Of a stretch of DNA of 64,000 nucleotides, positions 1 to 10,755 are shown in pieces (the stretch's first letter is position 1; each line of letters starts with the position of its first letter). Under the pieces are notes generated by a model. That model ran no database searches, was not told the DNA's origin, and saw only the letters and a program-made list of their open reading frames with translations. The position numbers and the translations under genes were made by a program. Where the stretch lies: positions 496,001 through 560,000 of the forward strand of contig NZ_CP040948.1 in NCBI RefSeq assembly GCF_006363955.1. Reading direction: 5' to 3'. This DNA is from Methylophilus medardicus. Its GTDB lineage: Bacteria; Pseudomonadota; Gammaproteobacteria; Burkholderiales; Methylophilaceae.

Positions 1-270
1 CTTGTCTTTGGCCAGCAATTGCGTATCGGTATTTGCCAGACGCACTTTGACACCGCTGGCGTCCATAAACAAACCATCAAATGGGATGTTGGCCAGCTTC
101 AGCGTGTCCTCCACTTTTTGCAATAAAGCCTGATCGACTTTGAGCGAGGATTTCGCCGGGCTGATCTGCACCGCAGGCGATTCTCCAAAAAAATTGGGGA
201 TCGTATACAGCAGGCCAATGATAAACACTGTGCCAATCAGCACGAATTTCCATATCGGATAACGGTTCAT
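1..270 (-). CDS. secD: Protein translocase subunit SecD, N-terminal part (cut by window edge)
   Basis: The reading frame is open from the ATG at 268-270 to the window edge and encodes the first 90 residues of SecD. SecD is the membrane partner of SecF that helps pull preproteins through SecYEG using the proton motive force. The visible part starts MNRYPIWKFVLIGTVFIIGL, a short cytoplasmic lead followed by the first membrane helix, then the start of the large periplasmic domain. It follows yajC by 45 bases on the same strand, the usual tgt-yajC-secD-secF order. The rest lies outside the window. Confidence 0.93.
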   Translation of the reverse strand, partial: MNRYPIWKFVLIGTVFIIGLLYTIPNFFGESPAVQISPAKSSLKVDQALLQKVEDTLKLANIPFDGLFMDASGVKVRLANTDTQLLAKDK

Positions 271-315
271 AACAAACTCTAGTTCAGAATGAAAGACAAG
301 CGCGTCTTGTGCGGG

Positions 316-630
316 TTAAATGGACTTCAAGGTGCCAGCTGGCAACAGGGTTTGTACGGTATGTTTTTGCACATGCACAACGGTGTTGGCCGCGATTTCG
401 ATGCTGACAAAACTGTCACTCACTTTGGTGACTTTGCCGACGATGCCGCCGGTGGTGGCTACTTCGTCGCCGGCTTTCAAGGCTTCCAGCATCAACTTGT
501 GTTGTTTTGCTTGCTTCATTTGCGGACGAATCAGCATAAAGTAGAACAAAACAAAAATCACTACCATGGGCAAAAAGCTCATGATGTCGGTGGCTGGGGC
601 GCCGGCTGCGTAAGCGTTGCTAATAAACAT
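316..630 (-). CDS. yajC: Sec translocon accessory protein YajC
   Basis: A 104-residue single-pass membrane protein of the YajC family, which associates with SecD-SecF. Residues about 18-36 (IMSFLPMVVIFVLFYFMLI) form the membrane helix, followed by the family motif RPQMKQAKQH. The cytoplasmic part carries the conserved AGDEVATTGGIVGKV segment. The start at 628-630 is preceded by an AGGAAA ribosome-binding site. It lies between tgt and secD in what is probably one minus-strand transcript. Confidence 0.96.
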   Translation of the reverse strand: MFISNAYAAGAPATDIMSFLPMVVIFVLFYFMLIRPQMKQAKQHKLMLEALKAGDEVATTGGIVGKVTKVSDSFVSIEIAANTVVHVQKHTVQTLLPAGTLKSI

Positions 631-957
631 ATGCTTGATTTCCTGAGTAAAACGACTAAATAACTCGCGATTCTAGCACAGGCGGGCGAAGAATATGTGT
701 CAGCGGGGTTTGAGGAACGCATGTGTGGCAATCAGGCCAACGCCCTGGGCTGGGTGTGCGCGATTGAATCATCGCCAGCTGAGAAGTGCGTCAGTGGCGC
801 GCGTTTGGTGTGCGATCAATGGTGATTTGCAGCTGGCTTTGCCGCACACAGCAGGGTCTCGCTTGGATAGGGTAGCTTGTTAGCGAGAGGCTTTGCATGC
901 ACGCGTTCAAGCCTAGAGCCCTCTGCAAAAAACATCATGCTACCTTTTGTTTGACCG
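631..957. other. Gap between yajC and tgt, no gene seen
   Basis: This 327-base gap holds no convincing gene on either strand. Open frames here are short and resemble nothing I recognise. It does contain nested inverted repeats: GGTAGC at 871-876 pairs with GCTACC at 939-944, and AGGCTT at 888-893 pairs with AAGCCT at 909-914, so the tgt-yajC transcript could fold there. The yajC ribosome-binding site lies at its left end. Confidence 0.5.
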
Positions 958-2178
<1,221 letters not shown>

Positions 2179-2307
2179 CTATTTTACCACAGCCATTGTG
2201 ATTGCCTTCTGCCGCCCCCGTATGCGTTCAGCATGGCGCTGTGCTTGCATTTTTTGTGATTGCCCGCAACAATGTTGATAATTCTGCAATTCTGAAAATT
2301 TCCCTCT

Positions 2308-3096
2308 ATGGATGAATCCCAAAACCGCCTTTCAAGACGCGAACAACATACCAGTCTGCGTCAGCGCGGCATTTATTTGCTCCCGAATCTATTCACCTCC
2401 GCTTCGTTGTTTGGCGGTTTCTACGCCATTGTGCAGGCGATGAATCTGCATTTCGAACAATCCGCCATCGCGATTTTTATCGCCATGGTGATGGACGGAC
2501 TGGATGGGCGGGTCGCACGCATGACCAATACGCAAAGCGCATTTGGTGCGGAATATGATAGCTTGGCAGATATGGTGTCGTTTGGAGTTGCGCCGGCATT
2601 GATCATGTACGTATGGGCGCTGCAGCCAATGAACAAACTGGGTTGGATTGCGGCATTTATTTATTGCGCCTGTGCTGCCCTGCGGTTGGCACGCTTTAAC
2701 ACCAAGATTGATGACCCGTTTCAAGACAAGCGCTTCTTTCAGGGCTTGCCGAGTCCAGCAGCAGCGGCCTTGCTGGCCGGGTTTGTTTGGGTGTCGTATG
2801 AATATAACATTGACGGCCGCGAAATTTTCTTTGGCGCCCTGCAAGTGAAATGGATCGCTTGGTTCTTAACGATATTTGCTGCTGGTTCAATGGTGTCTGA
2901 CCTTAAATTTTACAGCGGCAAAGACATCAATCTGAGACATTCAGTGCCTTTTGTGGCGATTCTGGCGGTGGTCATGGCCTTTGTGCTGATTTCATACAGC
3001 CCGCCCGAAGTGTTGTTTAGTGTGGTGTTCGTGTATGCCTTGTCCGGCTACTACATGTGGACACGCGAGCGACTAGCCAAACGAACCCCCGCCTAA
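2308..3096 (+). CDS. pssA: CDP-diacylglycerol-serine O-phosphatidyltransferase
   Basis: An inner-membrane enzyme of 262 residues that joins serine to CDP-diacylglycerol, making phosphatidylserine, the precursor of phosphatidylethanolamine. The CDP-alcohol phosphotransferase signature DGxxAR-x8-G-x3-D-x3-D is complete, starting at MDGLDGRVARM and ending in EYDSLADMVSFG. Several hydrophobic helices follow to the C terminus. The length and the LLPNLFTSASLFGGFYA entry helix match the integral-membrane PssA subclass rather than the E. coli peripheral enzyme. A clear terminator separates it from leuA. Confidence 0.95.
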   Translation: MDESQNRLSRREQHTSLRQRGIYLLPNLFTSASLFGGFYAIVQAMNLHFEQSAIAIFIAMVMDGLDGRVARMTNTQSAFGAEYDSLADMVSFGVAPALIMYVWALQPMNKLGWIAAFIYCACAALRLARFNTKIDDPFQDKRFFQGLPSPAAAALLAGFVWVSYEYNIDGREIFFGALQVKWIAWFLTIFAAGSMVSDLKFYSGKDINLRHSVPFVAILAVVMAFVLISYSPPEVLFSVVFVYALSGYYMWTRERLAKRTPA

Positions 3097-3112
3097 CTGG
3101 ATGCATCCGATC

Positions 3113-3142
3113 AAAAACGCGCTGCACCAAGCGCGTTTTTTT
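3113..3142 (+). terminator. Intrinsic terminator after pssA
   Basis: The stem AACGCGC/GCGCGTT closes an 8-base loop and runs into seven T residues. It lies 17 bases past the pssA stop codon. Confidence 0.85.
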
Positions 3143-3243
3143 ATGGCGTTGGCGCGTCAATGTTGTCGTGCATCCGCTTAGCAAGTGTGGTGGTCAATTG
3201 TAGGACAAGCGAGTAAAATTCAGCTGTCAGATTAGGAAAATCC

Positions 3244-4776
3244 ATGGAACACATTATTATTTTTGATACCACGTTGCGTGATGGTGAACAAAGCCCCGGC
3301 GCGGCGATGACCAAAGAAGAAAAAATCCGTATTGCGCGCCAGTTAGAAAAATTAGGCGTTGATGTGATTGAAGCAGGGTTTGCGGCCGCCAGTCCCGGCG
3401 ATTTTGACGCGATTTCAGAAATCGCCAAAGTGATTAAAACCTCGACGGTATGCTCGTTGGCGCGCGCCAGTGAAAACGATGTACGACGCGCCGGTGAGGC
3501 CATTAAACACGCAGTCAATGGTCGTATCCATACGTTTATTGCTACCAGCAAAATCCACATGGAAAACAAGCTGCGCATGAGCGAAGACCAAGTGGTCGAA
3601 CGCGCAGTGCAAGCAGTCAAATGGGCGCGCGAGTACACCGACGATGTGGAATTTTCAGCAGAAGACGCCGTTCGTTCTGAGATTGACTTTTTGGTGCGCG
3701 TGTTTGAAGCCGTGATCGAGGCAGGTGCCAAAACCATCAATGTGCCGGATACCGTGGGCTACAGCATTCCCGCACTGTGGGGCGAGCGTTTTGCAATTTT
3801 GCGCCAGCGCGTCAAAGGCGCAGATCAAGTGGTGTGGTCTACGCACTGCCACAATGACTTAGGCATGGCCGTGGCGAACTCGCTGTCGGCCGTGATGAAT
3901 GGCGCCCGTCAGGTGGAGTGCACCATCAACGGTTTGGGTGAGCGTGCTGGCAACGCCAGCCTCGAAGAAATCGTGATGGCGATCAAAACCCGTAGCGATA
4001 TTTTCAATTTAAGTACCCGTATTGATACGACGCAAATCGTGCCGTCGTCTAAGTTAGTGTCTACCATCACTGGTTATCCAGTGCAGCCGAACAAGGCAAT
4101 TGTCGGTGCCAATGCCTTTGCGCATGAGTCTGGCATTCATCAGGATGGCGTGCTCAAGCATCGCGAGACCTATGAAATCATGCGGGCTGAAGATGTGGGT
4201 TGGGGCGCAAACAAGCTTACCTTGGGCAAATTGTCTGGCCGCAACGCTTTCCGTACCCGATTGAAAGAGCTCGGCATCGAACTCGATAGCGAAGATGCGT
4301 TGAACGCGGCATTTGCCCGCTTTAAAGAGTTAGCTGATAAAAAGTCAGAAATTTTTGATGAAGACCTGCACGCCTTGGTCAGTGACGAGGTGGTGCAAGA
4401 GAGCCGCGAGATGTTTAAGCTCACCTATCTGCAAGTCGCTTCGCAAACCGGGGAGATTCCGCATGCGATTTTGACCCTAAGCGTCGATGGCGCGGAGCAG
4501 CGGACAGAGGCTGATGGCGGCGGTCCGGTGGATGCCACCTTTAAAGCCATTGAGAACGTGGTGCAAAGTGACGCCGAGTTGCTGTTGTATTCAGTGAACA
4601 ACATCACCAGTGGCACTGACGCGCAAGGCGAAGTGACCGTGCGTTTGTCCAAAGGTGGGCGTATCGTCAATGGTCAGGGGGCTGATACCGATATCGTGGT
4701 GGCCTCCGCCAAAGCCTATTTGAACGGGCTGAACAAACTTTACGCCAAAGCAGAAAAATTGAACCCGCAGGTGTAA
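3244..4776 (+). CDS. leuA: 2-isopropylmalate synthase
   Basis: LeuA condenses acetyl-CoA with 2-oxoisovalerate, the first committed step of leucine synthesis. The 510-residue protein has the catalytic TIM barrel opening with [16 protein letters not shown] (metal-binding Asp and Arg), the metal-binding motif [13 protein letters not shown], and the linker around [13 protein letters not shown]. The C-terminal part from about residue 390 is the leucine-binding regulatory domain ([22 protein letters not shown]). It is the long LeuA type with the allosteric domain. The ATG at 3244 agrees with the family's N terminus. It is flanked by terminators and is probably a single-gene unit. Confidence 0.98.
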   Translation: MEHIIIFDTTLRDGEQSPGAAMTKEEKIRIARQLEKLGVDVIEAGFAAASPGDFDAISEIAKVIKTSTVCSLARASENDVRRAGEAIKHAVNGRIHTFIATSKIHMENKLRMSEDQVVERAVQAVKWAREYTDDVEFSAEDAVRSEIDFLVRVFEAVIEAGAKTINVPDTVGYSIPALWGERFAILRQRVKGADQVVWSTHCHNDLGMAVANSLSAVMNGARQVECTINGLGERAGNASLEEIVMAIKTRSDIFNLSTRIDTTQIVPSSKLVSTITGYPVQPNKAIVGANAFAHESGIHQDGVLKHRETYEIMRAEDVGWGANKLTLGKLSGRNAFRTRLKELGIELDSEDALNAAFARFKELADKKSEIFDEDLHALVSDEVVQESREMFKLTYLQVASQTGEIPHAILTLSVDGAEQRTEADGGGPVDATFKAIENVVQSDAELLLYSVNNITSGTDAQGEVTVRLSKGGRIVNGQGADTDIVVASAKAYLNGLNKLYAKAEKLNPQV

Positions 4777-4790
4777 ACCGGTTCTGATTA

Positions 4791-4828
4791 AACGCTTGCT
4801 GCCAATGGGTGGCAAGCGTTTTCTTTTT
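4791..4828 (+). terminator. Intrinsic terminator after leuA
   Basis: AACGCTTGC at 4791-4799 pairs with GCAAGCGTT at 4812-4820, followed by a T-rich run. This hairpin argues against a start for the next gene at 4809, which would lie inside it. Confidence 0.85.
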
Positions 4829-4871
4829 TGGGGTGTTGAATCATGGGGATGAAAGGTTGGGCAAGGGGACG

Positions 4872-5765
4872 ATGAGGCAAAAAAATCATTGGATTTTGCT
4901 CACGGTTGCGCTGGCTTGCACCTATCTGATCTGGGGCTCGACGTATCTCGCGATCAAATATGCGATTGAGAGTTTTCCGCCGTTTTTTATGGTGGGATTA
5001 CGCTTTAGCATTGCAGGTGGCTTGCTTTATTGCATTCTGCGCCGTTTGGGGCATGCCGCACCCACGCGCTTGCAATGGCGCGGGGCTGCGCTGGTGGGCT
5101 TGCTGTTGCCTGTGCTTGGTAACGGCACGGTATCGAATGTGCAGTTGCATGTCTCGTCCAGTGTCGCGGCATTAGCGATTGCCACGGCGCCAATCTGGAT
5201 GGCCATTTTCTCGAGTTTGTGGGGGCACAAAATTAGTCGTCAGGAGTGGTTGGGGATCGCCATTGGTCTGGTGGGGATCGTGTTACTCAATACCCGTGGC
5301 AGCTTGCAAGGCGATTGGCACAGCGCAAGTCTGCTGATGTTTGCCGCAGCGTGTTGGTCGCTCGGCTCGGTATGGAGTAAGCACTTGACCATGCCGCAAG
5401 GCTTAATGGGCGCCGCCAGCCAAATGTTGTGCGGCGGCCTGATTGCCTTGCTGTTTAGTCTCGCCTTTAGTGAACAGTGGCCCACGCAAGTGTCGGCGCG
5501 TTCATGGTCGGCGATTGCATTTTTGATATTGTTTGGCACCATGATCACTTTTTCCGCGTATCACTGGTTGCTGCATCATGTGCGTCCACTGGTCGCCAGC
5601 AGCAATACTTTTGTCAACCCAGTGGTCGCGTTTGTGGTGGGGGTTTGGTTTGCTGATGAGCAGATTCACCGCATGGAATATGTGGCCCTAGCCGTGATTT
5701 TGGTAGGCGTGTTTTTGGTGCTGACCGCCAGCAAAGAAGCGCTGCCCGAAGAACAAATTGTTTAA
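4872..5765 (+). CDS. DMT-superfamily exporter, YedA-like (EamA domains)
   Basis: A 297-residue inner-membrane transporter of the drug/metabolite family with two EamA repeats and about ten helices. The first helix carries TYLIWGSTYLAIKYAIESFP, close to E. coli YedA. Members export amino acids, metabolites or drugs; the substrate cannot be told from sequence. The ATG at 4872 is preferred because AAGGGGA lies 3-9 bases upstream, whereas the longer frame from 4809 starts inside the leuA terminator. The HAD-phosphatase gene follows 25 bases after the stop, so the two may be cotranscribed. Confidence 0.88.
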   Translation: MRQKNHWILLTVALACTYLIWGSTYLAIKYAIESFPPFFMVGLRFSIAGGLLYCILRRLGHAAPTRLQWRGAALVGLLLPVLGNGTVSNVQLHVSSSVAALAIATAPIWMAIFSSLWGHKISRQEWLGIAIGLVGIVLLNTRGSLQGDWHSASLLMFAAACWSLGSVWSKHLTMPQGLMGAASQMLCGGLIALLFSLAFSEQWPTQVSARSWSAIAFLILFGTMITFSAYHWLLHHVRPLVASSNTFVNPVVAFVVGVWFADEQIHRMEYVALAVILVGVFLVLTASKEALPEEQIV

Positions 5766-5790
5766 TTATCTTATTTGAAAAAGTGAATCT

Positions 5791-6459
5791 ATGAAGCAAA
5801 ACTTGGCGTTATTTGACTTAGACAATACCCTGTTGGCGGGCGACAGTGACTATAACTGGAGCGTGTTCCTGATTAGTGAAGGGTTGCTTGATGCGGCGCA
5901 ACACAAAGCACGCAACGAACAATTTTATGAAGATTATAAAAATGGCAGCCTCGATATTTACGCGTTTCTCAAGTTTCAGTTGCAACCGCTGTCGCAACAC
6001 CCCAAAGCATTTTTAGACACACTGCATCAAAAATACATGCAGACGGTGATTCGGCCGATGATGACGCAAAAAGCACAAGCATTGGTCGATGCGCATAAAG
6101 CCAAGGGCGATTTGTGCATGGTGATCACGGCGACCAACAGTTTTGTCACCAAGCCGATTGCGACGGCTTATGGAATTGAGCATTTGATAGGCACCGATCC
6201 TGAAATGGTCGATGGGCAATTTACGGGCGGCGTCAGTGGGACGCCTAGTTTTCAGCAGGGCAAAGTGACGCGCCTGAATGACTGGTTGGCCGCACGCGGA
6301 CAAACGCTGGCAGATTTTGACACCAGCCATTTCTACAGTGATTCACACAACGATTTACCGTTGATGAAGCTAGTAACGCATCCGGTGGCGGTCGATGCGG
6401 ATCCAACCTTGACTGCGCATGCCGAGGCGCACGGCTGGCCCATCATCAGTCTGCGTTAA
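5791..6459 (+). CDS. HAD-IB family phosphatase, SerB-like
   Basis: A 222-residue cytoplasmic HAD-superfamily phosphatase. Motif I is FDLDNTLLAGD (nucleophile Asp and acid/base Asp, residues 9 and 11), motif II lies in MVITATNSF, and motif IV is FYSDSHNDLPLM. The cap insert between motifs I and II is the helical type of the HAD-IB subfamily, which includes phosphoserine phosphatases and related enzymes. The substrate is not evident. It sits 25 bases downstream of the YedA-like gene and converges on the porin gene. Confidence 0.9.
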   Translation: MKQNLALFDLDNTLLAGDSDYNWSVFLISEGLLDAAQHKARNEQFYEDYKNGSLDIYAFLKFQLQPLSQHPKAFLDTLHQKYMQTVIRPMMTQKAQALVDAHKAKGDLCMVITATNSFVTKPIATAYGIEHLIGTDPEMVDGQFTGGVSGTPSFQQGKVTRLNDWLAARGQTLADFDTSHFYSDSHNDLPLMKLVTHPVAVDADPTLTAHAEAHGWPIISLR

Positions 6460-6471
6460 AAGCCAGCTACG

Positions 6472-7566
6472 CTAAAACTGCACAGTCAGCGCGGTGACGG
6501 CCATCAAGCTATGGTCGGTCAATCGCGCATCCCCCTGCGTAAACAGCGCATCGCGGCTGTTTAACTGCCTTAACTCATTACGCCAAACCATGCGATTGTT
6601 CAGCCGATAGTCCACGTTGATCGAATAACCGGTGGTTTGAAACCCATGCGCCGTGCCGGTGTTGATAATTACGCCTTGCCGATCGTTAAAGTGTTCAAGT
6701 CGGCCGGCAAACTGCAAACGATCTGAATAGCGATAGCGCAAAATGAGGTTAGGGCTAAACCAAACCGAATAGCGCTCACTGCCAGGGGCGGCTTGTTCGG
6801 CGCCGATATCCAAGGCGGCGGTCAGCCCCCACTGTGGGTCAAGCTGCCATTGCACATAAAAATCATGAAAATAGCGCATTTGGCGCTGCGCATCCGATTT
6901 GTCATTGCCAATAAACGAGCTGCTATTGATGGTGAGATGTTCGTAGGGTTTATAAGTGAGTTGATGACCAATGGCCGGCGTGGTGTTGCCATCCGGGCGA
7001 TGAATACGCTGCCAGCCAGTGAGCAACAACCCGCTGAGCAGCCATTTGCCATCTTCGCTGGTATAACTCAATTTAGCGCCCGTTTCAAAGTAGGGCGAGT
7101 TGTCCGCCATCAGGCTGCGTGTCAGTGTCCAGTTGTCGATGCCGATGGCACTCTCAAAACCAATGTGTGAGGGCAGCACACCTAAATCCAGCCATAACTG
7201 ATGTTGGTCTGAGAGTTTAAAGCCGATGTTGGCCTCGTAGAGGTTGCGTAGGCCATGCGGCTCAGCCGCATAATTGGTCCGCACATACGAGCCGCTACCC
7301 AATGCGAGATTGCCACGCACGCGTTCGGTGCTGAGGGCCGCTTTGAGCACCGCCAAATTGACGCTGGGGCGATCAGTCACATTGTGACTGTAGACAAAAT
7401 CAGGTCGTCGATGATCCGCCGGCTGGTTGAAGTCGTGTATCTGGTAAGTTTCGAGGTAGGCGCTCCACTGCACCGGGGCTGGTTGCGGGCTGGTAGGCAA
7501 GCCTTCGGCCTGCGCCACACAGGCGAGGCTCAAGCAGGGTAAGCAGAAATATACATAAGCAGGCAT
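6472..7566 (-). CDS. Outer-membrane beta-barrel porin, OmpL-like (BBP2 type)
   Basis: A 364-residue outer-membrane protein. A signal peptide (MPAYVYFCLPCLSLACVAQA) is followed by alternating polar/hydrophobic strands throughout and a final phenylalanine in ALTVQF, the barrel-assembly signature. The motifs YFETGAKLSYTSEDGKW and GWQRIH fit the putative OmpL-like beta-barrel porin-2 family. The transported compound is unknown. It stands alone, convergent with the HAD phosphatase gene, with no obvious regulator beside it. Confidence 0.75.
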   Translation of the reverse strand: MPAYVYFCLPCLSLACVAQAEGLPTSPQPAPVQWSAYLETYQIHDFNQPADHRRPDFVYSHNVTDRPSVNLAVLKAALSTERVRGNLALGSGSYVRTNYAAEPHGLRNLYEANIGFKLSDQHQLWLDLGVLPSHIGFESAIGIDNWTLTRSLMADNSPYFETGAKLSYTSEDGKWLLSGLLLTGWQRIHRPDGNTTPAIGHQLTYKPYEHLTINSSSFIGNDKSDAQRQMRYFHDFYVQWQLDPQWGLTAALDIGAEQAAPGSERYSVWFSPNLILRYRYSDRLQFAGRLEHFNDRQGVIINTGTAHGFQTTGYSINVDYRLNNRMVWRNELRQLNSRDALFTQGDARLTDHSLMAVTALTVQF

Positions 7567-7694
7567 GTTGACGTTCCAAACAAGGATTGGTCAGCATTGT
7601 GTGACACAGCACCTATCAATCACGTAAACATACTGCATGAGCGAACTTTGTTGAGCGCTGAAAACGGCAACAAAAGCGCTTTAGTTTGTAGCGA

Positions 7695-8519
7695 TTAACG
7701 CCCCAGTACCACATGCAGCACAAAGCGGCTGCCGATATACGCGAGCATCAATAACACAAAGCCTAGCAGCGTCCAGCGGGTGGCCGTTTTGCCGCGCCAG
7801 CCAAATTTAAAACGACCAAACAACAGCCAAGCATAAATCAGCCACGAGGCAATCGAAAAAATCGTTTTGTGATTAAACTGCAAGGGCTTACCGAAAATTT
7901 CTTCACTAAACAGCATGCCACTAATTAATGTGATGGTCAGCAACACAAACCCCACGTGCAACACCTTAAAGAGCAATGCATCCAGCACCATGAGCGGCGG
8001 AAAATCAGGCAGAGATAACCAGCTCTGTTTTTGATGCAAGGCGCGCTCTGCCACCCGCATCAAACAGGCGTGCAAGGCGGCAAAGGTAAACAAGCTATAA
8101 GCAACCATGGCGATTAAAATGTGCAGATTAAACAAGGTAAAGCCGTGGGTATCCACATAGTAGTCTTTGACGGCAAAGCCGGGCATCAGCACAAACAAGG
8201 CCGCGGGGGGCAATACAAAGGCCTGCAAGCTGCGTAGCGAGTGTTTTAAATCGGCCAGCCAGTAAATCAGCACCGTCAACCAAAAAATGGCTGAGAGCGC
8301 GTAATACACCCCTAGATTAAGCGAGCCAATCGCAAAAATATCGCGGTAGAGCAATCCGGCATGCATCACCAAGCCTAAGGCCACCATGGCGCTGTGCAGC
8401 TGAAACGGAAACGCGTTTTCGTCCACGGGTTTGCCCTGAGTAGCAATACGCCAGTAGTCCAGCGCCACCGCCATGTAAACAAACGCGACAATCAGGTAAG
8501 GAAGCAGGTGTTGAGTCAT
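7695..8519 (-). CDS. CcsA/YpjD-like inner-membrane protein
   Basis: A 274-residue polytopic protein of the cytochrome c assembly (CcsA/HemX/YpjD) family, with about eight helices. The conserved core is YALSAIFWLTVLIYW and LNLHILIAMVAYSLFTFAALHA, with family histidines there and in LQFNHKTIFSIASWLIYA. The start MTQHLLPYLIV at 8519 is preferred; the upstream 23-residue extension is polar and outside the family length. It is divergent from ffh, the same arrangement as ypjD-ffh in E. coli. Whether it handles haem is not established. Confidence 0.85.
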   Translation of the reverse strand: MTQHLLPYLIVAFVYMAVALDYWRIATQGKPVDENAFPFQLHSAMVALGLVMHAGLLYRDIFAIGSLNLGVYYALSAIFWLTVLIYWLADLKHSLRSLQAFVLPPAALFVLMPGFAVKDYYVDTHGFTLFNLHILIAMVAYSLFTFAALHACLMRVAERALHQKQSWLSLPDFPPLMVLDALLFKVLHVGFVLLTITLISGMLFSEEIFGKPLQFNHKTIFSIASWLIYAWLLFGRFKFGWRGKTATRWTLLGFVLLMLAYIGSRFVLHVVLGR

Positions 8520-8668
8520 ATTCGCATTATGGCAAAACTCGCCGCATTCGACCAGCGCGACAATGACAGGCCTCCAAGGCCTAGGCATGAGTTTATTTTA
8601 GGGATGGCGCTGCATGAGGTAAAATTCAATCTATTGAATACTCACCCGTTGTGAAAGAAAGGCATTGC

Positions 8669-10030
8669 ATGCTTGAAAACCTGACCGGTCGCTTGCAGGG
8701 CGTGATTAAAAACCTGCGCGGCCAAGCCCGCCTGACTGAAGAAAATATTGCCGATGCCATGCGCGAAGTGCGGATGGCCTTGCTTGAGGCCGACGTGGCC
8801 CTGCCCGTTGTCAAAGACTTTATTGCCCGCGTAAAAGAGCGCGCCAATGGCCGTGAAGTGTTGCAGAGCCTCACCCCCGGCCAAGCTGTGATTGAGGTCG
8901 TCAACCAAGAGTTGACCGCACTCATGGGCCAAGCCAATGTCGGCCTGAACTTAGCCGCCGTGCCGCCAGTGGTGATTTTAATGGCCGGCTTGCAAGGGGC
9001 AGGTAAAACCACCACCTCGGGTAAACTAGCCAAACTGCTCAAAGAGCAAAAGAAAAAAGTGTTGCTCGCCAGTGCCGACGTGTATCGTCCGGCGGCGATC
9101 ACCCAACTGCAAACGCTGGCCAAACAATTAGAGATCGATTGCTTTGACAGCAACCCGCAACAAAAGCCGCTCGATATCGCCGCCCAGGTGATGGATCAAG
9201 CCAAAAAAAGCTACTACGATGTAGTGATTTTTGACACGGCCGGCCGGTTAGCCATTGATGAAGCCATGATGGCCGAAATCAAAGCCCTGCACGCATACCT
9301 GCAGCCAACCGAAACGCTATTCGTCGTCGACGCCATGCAAGGCCAAGATGCGGTGAACACCGCCAAAGCCTTTGGCGAGACCTTACCGCTCACCGGCGTC
9401 ATTGTCACCAAGCTAGACGGCGATGCCCGCGGCGGTGCCGCCCTCTCTGTGCGCCACGTCACCGGCAAGCCGATCAAGTTTATTGGGGTCAGCGAAAAAG
9501 TCGACGGCCTTGAGCCTTTCCATCCTGATCGGATGGCGGGCCGTATCCTCGGCATGGGCGATGTATTAAGCCTGATTGAAGAAGCACACAAAAAGGTCGA
9601 CATGGCCGAGGCGCAAAAAGTCGCCGACAAAATCAAATCCGGCGCCAAGTTCGACCTCGAAGACTTTAAAGCGCAAATGATGCAAATGCAAAAAATGGGC
9701 GGCATGGCCTCGCTGATGGACAAAATGCCCGCGCAGATCTCCGGCATGGCGCAAAAAATCAACACCACCGACGTCGATAAATCGCTACGCCGCCTCGAAG
9801 GCATCATCAATAGCATGACCCCAGAAGAGCGCCGCAAACCTGAGTTAATCAAAGCCACGCGCAAAAAACGCATCGCTGCTGGTAGCGGTGTGCAAGTGCA
9901 AGAAGTTAACCGTCTACTCAACCAGTTTGAAGAAACGCAAAAGATGATGAAGATGTTCAGCAAAGGCGGCATGGCTAAACTCATGCGTGGCATGGGCGGG
10001 ATGATGGGCGGTAAATTTCCGGGAATGTAA
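8669..10030 (+). CDS. ffh: Signal recognition particle GTPase Ffh
   Basis: Ffh binds 4.5S RNA and signal sequences and targets nascent inner-membrane proteins to FtsY. The 453-residue protein shows the N domain (MLENLTGRLQGVIKNLRG), the G domain with P-loop GLQGAGKTTTSGKLAK, DTAGR and TKLDGDARGGAA, and a methionine-rich M domain ending GGMMGGKFPGM. The ATG at 8669 matches the family N terminus and has an AAGAAAGG site upstream; a GTG at 8651 would add six residues. No hairpin is evident after the gene. Confidence 0.97.
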   Translation: MLENLTGRLQGVIKNLRGQARLTEENIADAMREVRMALLEADVALPVVKDFIARVKERANGREVLQSLTPGQAVIEVVNQELTALMGQANVGLNLAAVPPVVILMAGLQGAGKTTTSGKLAKLLKEQKKKVLLASADVYRPAAITQLQTLAKQLEIDCFDSNPQQKPLDIAAQVMDQAKKSYYDVVIFDTAGRLAIDEAMMAEIKALHAYLQPTETLFVVDAMQGQDAVNTAKAFGETLPLTGVIVTKLDGDARGGAALSVRHVTGKPIKFIGVSEKVDGLEPFHPDRMAGRILGMGDVLSLIEEAHKKVDMAEAQKVADKIKSGAKFDLEDFKAQMMQMQKMGGMASLMDKMPAQISGMAQKINTTDVDKSLRRLEGIINSMTPEERRKPELIKATRKKRIAAGSGVQVQEVNRLLNQFEETQKMMKMFSKGGMAKLMRGMGGMMGGKFPGM

Positions 10031-10090
10031 AGCAAAAAAAGGGGATGAATAAAAAAATAAACTTTTTATACAAAAAATGCCAAAACAGCA

Positions 10091-10119
10091 TTGACCAAAG
10101 TGAATTCATCCCCCATAAT
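10091..10119 (+). promoter_or_regulatory. Promoter for tRNA-Lys
   Basis: TTGACC at 10091-10096 and CATAAT at 10114-10119 are separated by 17 bases, a good sigma-70 promoter about 50 bases before the tRNA. Confidence 0.6.
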
Positions 10120-10167
10120 CGCGTTCTTTCAAATTTGACGCAAAACAAGCGGCAGACTAGAAACAGA

Positions 10168-10243
10168 GGGGTGTTAGCTCAGCTGGTAGAGCAGCGGACT
10201 TTTAATCCGTTTGTCGTGGGTTCGATCCCCGCACACCCTACCA
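10168..10243 (+). tRNA. tRNA-Lys (anticodon TTT)
   Basis: A complete 76-base cloverleaf with encoded CCA. The acceptor stem GGGGTGT pairs with ACACCCT (one G-U pair), followed by T8 A9, the D arm GCTCAGCTGGTAGAGC, anticodon loop CTTTTAA with TTT at 10201-10203, and the T loop TTCGATC. It is followed immediately by a terminator. Confidence 0.97.
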
Positions 10244-10251
10244 AAATATAA

Positions 10252-10284
10252 AAAAACGGCTCGCAAAAATGTGAGCCGTTTTTC
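10252..10284 (+). terminator. Intrinsic terminator after tRNA-Lys
   Basis: AACGGCTC at about 10255-10262 pairs with GAGCCGTT at 10273-10280, preceded by an A run and followed by a T run. Confidence 0.85.
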
Positions 10285-10755
10285 TTTTCTCGATACTGAA
10301 CTGAGTTTCAGATTTCAGTTTTTCAGCATTTCGCTAATTTTGTGGTTTTCAGAATTCCAGCTTTTCGGATTCTTAGCCAGTTGGCATCCAAGCTATTCCC
10401 GAGTTTCACCCACTCGCAGCCCCAAACCCTGCCCAGAGTCGCTCGCCTTGAGCCATGGGCTGGCAAACAGGGGCTGGCTTATACGACGGTGATCCCGGCT
10501 GAGATCGTTGGGCATTATGTTGGCTTGGCATGGGAATTTGGATTTGTTAAGTCGGGAGAGCCTATTAAAGAGATTGGGAAAAGTCCCAACATTCGTATCC
10601 CTGTTTCAAAATAAGCATCGCATCTACCCATTCGGGCTAATCGTTATCTTTGAGGCTACCTAGTGTTAGTGTAATGGCTAAGTTACAATCTTTTTGTTGC
10701 TTGTAATACTTTTTATGTGGATACGCACAAAAAACTAATAAGAAAGCATTTCTCG
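10285..10755 (+). other. Gap between tRNA-Lys and the PEP-CTERM gene, no recognisable gene
   Basis: About 470 bases with no convincing gene. A 90-codon open frame at 10342-10614 lacks a ribosome-binding site and its product resembles nothing I know; its last third (from about 10485) has a more protein-like composition and could be a decayed gene end. The right end should hold the promoter of the PEP-CTERM gene, but no confident match is seen. Confidence 0.4.

Noticed and set aside
289-663. Plus-strand open frame of 124 codons
   Set aside because: It lies opposite yajC, whose product is a clear family match; this is a shadow frame.
10342-10614. Open frame of 90 codons after tRNA-Lys
   Set aside because: No ribosome-binding site and no recognisable product; much of it reads as low-complexity non-coding sequence. 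Only its last third might be a gene remnant.
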